The translations under genes were made by a program, and so were the position numbers. Below are positions 5,605 through 10,222 of a stretch of DNA of 10,222 bases, in pieces. The number at the start of each line of letters is the position of its first letter. Within the stretch, counting starts at the first letter, position 1. The notes beneath the pieces are model-generated. The model was not told where the DNA came from. It ran no database searches and saw nothing but the letters and a program-made list of their open reading frames with translations. Location: the NCBI GenBank assembly GCA_013360985.1, contig JABWAM010000073.1, positions 1 through 10,222 on the forward strand, written 5' to 3'. The DNA is from Verrucomicrobiia bacterium (GTDB lineage Bacteria; Verrucomicrobiota; Verrucomicrobiia; JABWAM01).

Positions 5605-5733
5605 GAGCCCGACAACGGACACGACCGGGAGATCGACGAAGCGGTGTCCGCCCTCGACAGCCTGACGCCGGCGAAAACCTGCCCGCCGATTGGCAGGCGG
5701 GTCAAAATCGTCGAGGAGAGCGCTTCCAAATGA
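5605..5733 (+). pseudogene. Orphan methyltransferase C-terminal tail, copy 3, carrying an in-frame palindromic insertion
   Basis: The frame reads GHDREIDEAVSALDSLTP, then a segment encoded by a palindrome, then KIVEESASK and TGA (5731-5733). The expected ending is LTPEEIKIVEE. The three codons EEI appear replaced by eleven codons without loss of frame. It is more diverged than copies 1 and 2 (EAVSALDSL for ERVxxLYGL), so it derives from another methyltransferase. Its TGA overlaps the ATG at 5730 that opens the Mod fragment, again ATGA. It lies 40 bases after the nuclease gene. Confidence 0.6.
5677..5702. repeat. Palindromic element inserted in the third methyltransferase tail
   Basis: The 11-position stem pairs 5677-5687 with 5692-5702 (nine Watson-Crick pairs, one G-T, one C-A mismatch) around loop GATT. 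It is flanked by AAAA on both sides (5674-5677 and 5704-5707). It keeps the host reading frame open, as known for the in-frame Rickettsia palindromic elements. It is a different sequence from the pair at 4455-4507. Confidence 0.55.
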
Positions 5734-6002
5734 AATTCACGCTTGAGCATCACGGCAGCGGGACGACGGCGTATGTGGCGGAGCAGTGGGGGCGGCGTTG
5801 GATCACGATGGATACCAGCCGCGTGCCGTTGGCGCTGGCGCGGCAACGGTTGCTGACGGCGACGTTCCCGTATTGCCAGCTCAAGGACGCGGCGCGCGGG
5901 CCGGCGGGCGGGTTTGTCTATGCGCGCAAACGGAACAAGAAGGGCGAGGATGTCGGCGGAATCGTGCCGCACATGACGCTGAAGAGCATCGCCAACCACG
6001 AG
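5730..6002 (+). pseudogene. Fragment of a Mod-type (COG2189-like) DNA methyltransferase
   Basis: From 5754 the frame reads GSGTTAYVAEQWGRRWI, then DTSRVPLALARQRLLTA, and ends IVPHMTLKSIAN. This is the C-terminal motif I region of beta-class, Mod-like adenine methyltransferases (usually DPxxGSGTT). The full proteins are many hundreds of residues; only about 83 are kept here. The aspartate-proline before GSGTT is replaced by EHH and motif IV is absent, so it cannot be active. An ATG at 5730 and an ATGA overlap with the preceding tail leave a 116-residue open frame to 6080, whose last 25 residues are out-of-frame reading of the nuclease-tail remnant. It is probably a non-functional scrap. Confidence 0.7.
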
Positions 6003-6004
6003 GG

Positions 6005-6082
6005 ATCTCGGCTCATCCGCAAAACCTGCCGGGTCTGGTCGGGTTGCTCACGGCAAAACTGCACCTGTCCGGTTTTCTAAAA
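6005..6082 (+). pseudogene. Remnant C-terminal tail of a second PD-(D/E)XK nuclease
   Basis: The frame reads ISAHPQNLPGLVGLLTAKL, then HLSGF, matching ISIHPPDLSSLDGLLTAKL and RHHGF at the end of the nuclease encoded at 4671-5564. Nucleotide identity by eye is only about 70%, so this is not a recent copy but the end of a distinct family member. It joins the Mod fragment directly at about 6003 and lacks its own stop; its frame runs on to 6421. It marks the last recognisable piece of the accessory island. Confidence 0.65.
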
Positions 6083-6130
6083 TCGGAAGGTCGAAAAAGC
6101 CCTCCGTTGTACGGGTCTGATCCAGGGATA

Positions 6131-6421
6131 TCAAAGAACGACCGCCCTTCCCGCAAAGACTTCGCCTTCGTCCTCGGTCCCGACCGGAAGATTTGGAGCG
6201 GGATGTCCGTTGCCGCGGAACAGGACGCGATCCTGCGCATCGAACCCGACCCGAGCGAGGTCTTCCCTCTCGGACGCGTCTCCGGCGCGTTCCGTTTTCT
6301 CTTTTTCCGAGACGACCTTGATGTGAACGGCGCTCCGAAAATCCGCCGCGCGATCTCCGCGCGGGAAGTCCTTGATGCCTCGCGGAAGACGGCTCCCCGC
6401 GCCATGCCTCCGCCGCTGTGA
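6131..6421 (+). CDS. Unidentified reading frame, probably a 5'-truncated gene end
   Basis: The codons from about 6131 to the TGA at 6419-6421 show strong G/C at position 3 and low G/C at position 2, as in the chromosomal genes that follow. This supports real coding on the plus strand. The product includes KDFAFVLGPDRKIWSGM, AILRIEPDPSEVFPLGRV and SGAFRFLFFRDDLDVNG; no family was recognised. An ATG at 6203 has GGAG just upstream and would give a free-standing 72-residue protein. However, the coding bias extends upstream of it, so a gene end cut at the island junction is more likely. It ends 37 bases before the heparinase-like gene. Overlapping minus-strand frames in this stretch look like shadows. 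Confidence 0.4.
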   Translation, partial: SKNDRPSRKDFAFVLGPDRKIWSGMSVAAEQDAILRIEPDPSEVFPLGRVSGAFRFLFFRDDLDVNGAPKIRRAISAREVLDASRKTAPRAMPPPL

Positions 6422-6458
6422 TTGCCCGCGGACACACGGTGGGGCAGGATGACGAAGC

Positions 6459-8987
6459 ATGAGACGCCCCATGGAACCGGAATCTCTCGCCGACGAAATC
6501 CTCGCCGAACGCGTCCTGCTCGGCCCCGCGAATCTCGCCGCGACAGCGGGGCTCGCCGACGGCGCGCGCGGATCTCCCGAAGGCGTTCCCTGCGCCCTCT
6601 ATGATCCCGCGAAAGGGGAGGTGGAATTGCCCTGCGATGGAGGGTGGGACGATTGCAACGCGATCGTGTTCCGCGTCGGTTTGCGCGAGGGGGAAGGCGG
6701 CGAACTCCAAGTCACGGTGGAACGCGAAGGGATGCCTCGCCTTGTCAGCATCGGCGGCCTCGGCAGGTTCACGCGCGAGCGATGGAAGGGTTGGCGCGAC
6801 GCGCTCTATCCCTCGGAAAACTTCGGGCTCGCCCCCGGCGCGCCGTTCGGGCGCGTGACGAAGCTCCGGATTCGCGGGTTTTACGGAGGACCGTTTCGCC
6901 TCGGAGAGGTCCGTCTCCGGAAGCGGCGTCTTCCGCGCGGACCGCGTCTGACAGACCGGGGTTTCGTGGCGGCGTGGGACTGGAGCCGTCCCGGCCTCGA
7001 GGCGGCGCGACGATCCGCGGAGCGAGGAGATCTTCCCGCGATGATCCGGGGGTTGCGCGCGTATTTTCAGGCGCGAACGCTCCCCGCGCTTCCTTTCGCG
7101 CGACGTTGGGCGTGGCCCTCCTCGCGGGAGGCGGCGGATCTCGCCTGCCGCAACGTGATCGCAGGCCGCGACTTCGGAGCTTCTTTCCATTGGGAGAGGG
7201 CGTTCCTGGAGGTCTCCGAGTCGGCGGGGCTCGACCGTCATTACTTTCTCGCGGATCTCCTCCACGCGTGGCAGGACACGCGCGATCCGCGTTACGCGGC
7301 GAAGCTGGACGAGTTCATCTCCGGCTGGATCGCCGCTTCGCCGGCGCCCTGCGGCCATGGAGGCAAGGGCAGCCGCGCGTGGAGCAGCCTCACCGCCGGC
7401 TGCCGGTTCAAGCGGACCTGGCTCCAGGTGTTCTTCAGCATGCTCGGCGAGCCTGCGTTTCGCGATCGGACCTGGTTCGATATGCTCAAGGCGATGCGCG
7501 AGCACGCCGTGTTTCTTCTGCGCTGGGGTTCGATGGGCGGGACGAACTGGACGGCGATCGAGGCGCACGCGATCGCGCTCATCGGCATCGCCTTTCCCGA
7601 GGATCGCGACTCGGCGGGATGGCGCGAGGAGGGCCTGCATCGGCTCTCCGTCGAGATCGCGGATTCCGTTTTTCCCGACGGCATCCATCAGGAGCTTTCG
7701 CCCGGATACCACATCAGCTCCGCCAACGCTTTTGCGGCGCCTTTCGAGGTCGCCGCGCAAAACGGAATCCCCACGCCGGCGATCTACGCCGAGCGTCTGC
7801 GCGCGATGTTTCGCGCGATGGTCGCGCTCGTCCGCCCCGATGGAACGCTCCCCTCGCACAACGATTCCGGCGGTTATCTCCGCCGCGAGGAGACCTTCTT
7901 TCGCGAGGGCGCCCGTCTCTGGAACGATCCGGAAATGCTCTGGTTGGGAAGCGGGGGTCGCGAAGGGCGCGTTCCGGAGATCCTGTCGCACGGATTCACG
8001 AGCGCCGGCCTTCTCGTCATGCGTTCGGGCTGGGATCCGCAGGACCGCTGGTCGCTTTTCGATGTCGGGCCGTTCGGCGCGGGGCACCGGCATGAAGACG
8101 CGCTCGGCCTGGAGACCTACGCGTACGGCGCGCCCTTCCTCGTGGACCCCGGCGTCGCGAACTACAACGACGACGCCTGGTTCCGTTTCTATCGCTCCAC
8201 CGCCGCACACAACACGCTGATGGTGGACGGTGGTCCGCAGCAGCGAGGCAACGTCGAGACCCGGGAATCGTGGAGGCGGGATGTCTCGAAGGAGATCTTT
8301 TGGGCGACCAGCCGCGTCCTGGATGTCGGCGCAGGCGTCTATCCCGGCGGCTACCGGGGCGTGGAAGGCCGTTTCCTCCATCGCCGCGCGGTGCTGTTCC
8401 TGCGGCCGGACTACTGGGTGGTGGTGGATGAACTGGAAGGCGAAGGGCGGCATGCCGTCGAGGCGCTCTGGCATTTCGCGCCGATGGAAGTCGTCGCGGA
8501 GGGCGCGCGCGCGCGCGCCCGCCGCGGCGAGGCGCATTTCGAGATCGTCCCGCTCTTCGTGCGAGATCTTTCGGCGCGCGTTGTGCGCGGGCAGAGAGAT
8601 CCCGTGCAAGGGTGGGTGGCCGAGCACCCGAAGAGCCTCCCCGCTCCCTGCGTCCTCCATCGGTGGGAAGGGGAACTTCCGATGCGCCAACTCTGGGTGC
8701 TCGCGCCTTCGTGGAATACGCCGCTTTGCCCAACGCTGCGGACGCTTCGCGTGGAGGAGGCCGCCGTTTCCGTCGAAATCGGGTTTGCCAATGGCGCGCG
8801 CGACATGCTCCGCGTCCATTGGGGCGGCTGGCGGCGTCCGGACTCGACGGCGGAACGCGCGGAGGCGTGGCTGACCGTCGAGCGCTTTGCGGCTGACGGA
8901 AAACGGCGCGCGGCGGCGGCGGCGCGCGGCGAAGAGAGCGCGCTTCAGGCCGGCGCGAAGGCGGCCGCGCGGATCGAGGAGTTCTGA
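6459..8987 (+). CDS. Heparinase II/III family polysaccharide lyase-like protein
   Basis: The protein has 842 residues. Residues about 45-165 (CALYDPAKGEVELP to GEVRLRKRR) look like a beta-sandwich accessory domain. About 170-430 is the alpha-toroid seen in heparinase II/III and alginate lyases (FVAAWDWSRPGLEAARR, FLADLLHAWQDTRDPRY). About 470-800 is the beta-sheet domain (GHRHEDALGLETYAYG, FLVDPGVANY, HNTLMVDGGPQQ). Probable catalytic residues by family pattern are N363 (TNWTA), Y417 (SPGYH) and H543/H545 (GHRHED); H584 is in AHNTL. These enzymes cleave uronic-acid polysaccharides by beta-elimination. There is no signal peptide, unlike secreted degradative members, so a role in surface or capsular polysaccharide processing is possible, in line with the neighbouring GT9 gene. 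ATG 6459 follows AGGA at about 9 bases; ATG 6471 is an alternative. Confidence 0.88.
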   Translation: MRRPMEPESLADEILAERVLLGPANLAATAGLADGARGSPEGVPCALYDPAKGEVELPCDGGWDDCNAIVFRVGLREGEGGELQVTVEREGMPRLVSIGGLGRFTRERWKGWRDALYPSENFGLAPGAPFGRVTKLRIRGFYGGPFRLGEVRLRKRRLPRGPRLTDRGFVAAWDWSRPGLEAARRSAERGDLPAMIRGLRAYFQARTLPALPFARRWAWPSSREAADLACRNVIAGRDFGASFHWERAFLEVSESAGLDRHYFLADLLHAWQDTRDPRYAAKLDEFISGWIAASPAPCGHGGKGSRAWSSLTAGCRFKRTWLQVFFSMLGEPAFRDRTWFDMLKAMREHAVFLLRWGSMGGTNWTAIEAHAIALIGIAFPEDRDSAGWREEGLHRLSVEIADSVFPDGIHQELSPGYHISSANAFAAPFEVAAQNGIPTPAIYAERLRAMFRAMVALVRPDGTLPSHNDSGGYLRREETFFREGARLWNDPEMLWLGSGGREGRVPEILSHGFTSAGLLVMRSGWDPQDRWSLFDVGPFGAGHRHEDALGLETYAYGAPFLVDPGVANYNDDAWFRFYRSTAAHNTLMVDGGPQQRGNVETRESWRRDVSKEIFWATSRVLDVGAGVYPGGYRGVEGRFLHRRAVLFLRPDYWVVVDELEGEGRHAVEALWHFAPMEVVAEGARARARRGEAHFEIVPLFVRDLSARVVRGQRDPVQGWVAEHPKSLPAPCVLHRWEGELPMRQLWVLAPSWNTPLCPTLRTLRVEEAAVSVEIGFANGARDMLRVHWGGWRRPDSTAERAEAWLTVERFAADGKRRAAAAARGEESALQAGAKAAARIEEF
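8501..8520. repeat. Alternating GC tract / 20-base perfect palindrome
   Basis: GC is repeated eight times (8503-8518) within a perfect palindrome that begins GGGCGC and ends GCGCCC, encoding an Ala-Arg run in the heparinase-like protein. Alternating GC can slip or adopt Z-form, but in a genome this GC-rich it may be chance. Confidence 0.7.
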
Positions 8988-9022
8988 TCCGCTGTTCCGA
9001 CGGAGACTCCGCTCCTCGCGCT

Positions 9023-9982
9023 TCAGGGGCGCGCGGCCAGGCGGCCCCATGCGTCGGCAACCTCTTCGACGGTCAGCGACGCGAGCGGATCGCGAGCGAG
9101 CACGAGGTGGCGCTCCGTGTCGAAGCAGGGGCCGTGCAATTCCGGTTTCGTGGGGCCGAACAGGCAGAGCGACGGACAACGGAGCGCGAACGCGAGGTGC
9201 ATCGGGCCGGAATCCGTGGTGAGCATTCCGCGAGCTTCACGAATGAACACGGCGCTTTCACGGATGGAGCAGCCGCCCGGCGCGAAGTGGACCGCGGGAT
9301 CGAAACGAGGGTGGCGGCGGATGAGGAGAGCGGCTTCGGCGTCGCCGACGAAAACCGTCGCGAAGCCTTGGCGCTCCCGAATCCGTTGCGCCATCTCGAA
9401 GAAGTTTTCGAGCGGCCACCACTTGGCGGAATGGCTTCCGAATGCATGCATGGCCACGTAACCGCCGGCGGGCGAGGCGCCTTTCAGCCACGGGAGGAAG
9501 TCCCGCCGGTAAGGGGCTTCGTCCGCCGCGTCGAGAAAGACTTCGGTGCGCAGTTCTTCCACGGGAATACCGACCGATTCGAGAAGGCGCTTCTTGTGGA
9601 GCATGAAATGTTCGGGGGGATTCGTGCGCAAGATCGTGTGGGTGAGCCATCCCGCGCGGCGGCTTTCTCCCCAGCCCACGCGCATCGGCGCGCGCGTCCA
9701 GCGCGCGAGAGGCACGATGTCCGGATCGTTCGCGTGAAGGATGATCACAAGGCCGAAGCGGCCGCCTCGCAACGCCGTCAGAGTCCGAAAAAGCTTTTTC
9801 CCCTTGCCGTAATACGGCAGGAGACGGTCGGCGTGCGGATTGTTTTTGAAAATTTCGATGCGTCGTACGTGCGCGAACATCGTGATGCGCGCCTCGGGAT
9901 AACGCCGGCGCACCGCGCGCAGAAACGGAGTCGCCATGACCGTGTCGCCGATGGCCGTCGTGCTGACGAGGAGGATGTTCAC
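9023..9982 (-). CDS. Glycosyltransferase family 9 (ADP-heptose:LPS heptosyltransferase-like)
   Basis: From GTG 9982 the protein (319 residues) starts VNILLVSTTAIGDTVMATP, the family N-terminal signature (I-G-D-x-V-x-x-T/x-P). The central part has YVAMHAFGSHSAKWWPLENF, the start of the second Rossmann domain. Near the C-terminus, TTDSGPMHLAFALRCPSLC with FGPT is the nucleotide-sugar-binding signature. GT9 enzymes move heptose or related sugars onto lipid A-core at the inner membrane face. The frame is open upstream to a GTG at 10039, but GTG 9982 overlaps the TGA of the upstream RibD-domain gene (GTGA), and the family normally starts at this point. It converges on the heparinase-like gene with a 35-base gap and no clear terminator. 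Confidence 0.88.
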   Translation of the reverse strand: MNILLVSTTAIGDTVMATPFLRAVRRRYPEARITMFAHVRRIEIFKNNPHADRLLPYYGKGKKLFRTLTALRGGRFGLVIILHANDPDIVPLARWTRAPMRVGWGESRRAGWLTHTILRTNPPEHFMLHKKRLLESVGIPVEELRTEVFLDAADEAPYRRDFLPWLKGASPAGGYVAMHAFGSHSAKWWPLENFFEMAQRIRERQGFATVFVGDAEAALLIRRHPRFDPAVHFAPGGCSIRESAVFIREARGMLTTDSGPMHLAFALRCPSLCLFGPTKPELHGPCFDTERHLVLARDPLASLTVEEVADAWGRLAARP

Positions 9983-10222
9983 GCGGCAAGCGGCGAACGG
10001 CGCGCGGGAGGAGATGGGAAGCGGTAGCGGAGGAACCACTCGCGCGTCCCGCGCCGAAGGGAGACGAGGCGGCCGCGTGCGGCGGCGGCCAATCGGAGGA
10101 ACCCGCGCCCTTCGACCAAGGTCGGCGCGCCGCGACCTCCGACGATCCGGGGCGCGAGCGTCACGAACATTTCGTCCACCAACCCCGCGCGGAAAAAGGC
10201 GTCGTTGAGGGTCGGCCCGCCC
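9979..10222 (-). CDS. RibD C-terminal domain (dihydrofolate-reductase-like) protein, 5'-partial
   Basis: The frame enters at the window edge (first full codon at 10221) and reads GGPTLNDAFFRAGLVDEMF, then VTLAPRIVGGRGAPTLVEG, ending SPPARRSPLAA at TGA 9981-9979. GGPTLNxAxxxAGLVDExxxxxAPxxxGGxGAP is the C-terminal signature of RibD_C/DHFR-like reductases, which in RibD reduce the ribosyl amino-uracil in riboflavin synthesis. Stand-alone members of unknown substrate are common, so it may be either. Its stop overlaps the GTG of the GT9 gene by 4 bases, giving one transcript and likely coupling, although the functions are unrelated. Confidence 0.82.
   Translation of the reverse strand, partial: GGPTLNDAFFRAGLVDEMFVTLAPRIVGGRGAPTLVEGRGFLRLAAAARGRLVSLRRGTREWFLRYRFPSPPARRSPLAA

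Noticed and set aside
8988..9022. Bidirectional terminator between the convergent genes
   Set aside because: No stable stem with a T-run is visible in the 35-base gap.
6048..9179. Very long open frame (1043 codons) on the minus strand
   Set aside because: It lies antisense to the heparinase-like gene, is Arg/Ala/Pro-rich with no recognisable domain, and reflects the high GC content with few stops.
9983..10039. Upstream GTG (10039) as start of the GT9 gene
   Set aside because: It would add about 19 non-family residues inside the RibD-domain gene; GTG 9982 gives the standard N-terminus and a GTGA overlap.

Overview
The window comes from a high-GC bacterial genome, probably Gram-negative: an ADP-heptose-type (GT9) glycosyltransferase on the minus strand points to LPS-like surface glycans. 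The phylum cannot be fixed from sequence alone. The mixture of scattered palindromic elements, methyltransferase scraps and heparinase-like proteins is compatible with PVC-type or other environmental lineages, which is a weak inference. No tRNA, rRNA, CRISPR array, transposase or integrase was seen.

Region 1 (1-6082) is an accessory, defence-like island with every gene on the plus strand. It opens with the 3' part of an Eco57I/PglX-like adenine DNA methyltransferase that carries a C-terminal DUF3800 (RNase H-like) domain in the same reading frame. A 169-residue unknown protein is coupled to it by an ATGA overlap. Two tandem copies of a two-hairpin RNA-like element follow, with different stem sequences but the same shape and the same ACATG loop. 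Next come an EVE-domain (modified-base reader) protein, a decayed DUF4258 gene coupled to a DUF2283 gene (toxin-antitoxin-like pair), and a HEAT / zinc-ribbon / PD-(D/E)XK nuclease. Three orphan copies of the same methyltransferase C-terminal peptide (consensus REIDERV..LYGLTKEEIQIVE) stand between these cassettes. The island ends in a piece of a Mod-type methyltransferase joined to the tail of a second nuclease of the same family. Small palindromic elements sit beside or inside two of the orphan tails.

Region 2 (about 6090-10222) looks like normal chromosome. It has higher GC, intact long genes, strong third-position GC bias and no scraps. A short unidentified C-terminal reading frame (to 6421) precedes an 842-residue heparinase II/III-like protein without a signal peptide. 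Converging on it from the minus strand are the end of a RibD C-terminal-domain reductase and a GT9 glycosyltransferase, coupled by a GTGA overlap. The heparinase-like and GT9 genes suggest a surface-polysaccharide locus.

The most interesting parts are the methyltransferase-DUF3800 fusion with its nearby tandem structured element (structured RNA motifs have been described near DUF3800 genes), and the use of one methyltransferase 3' end as a recurrent boundary between defence cassettes.
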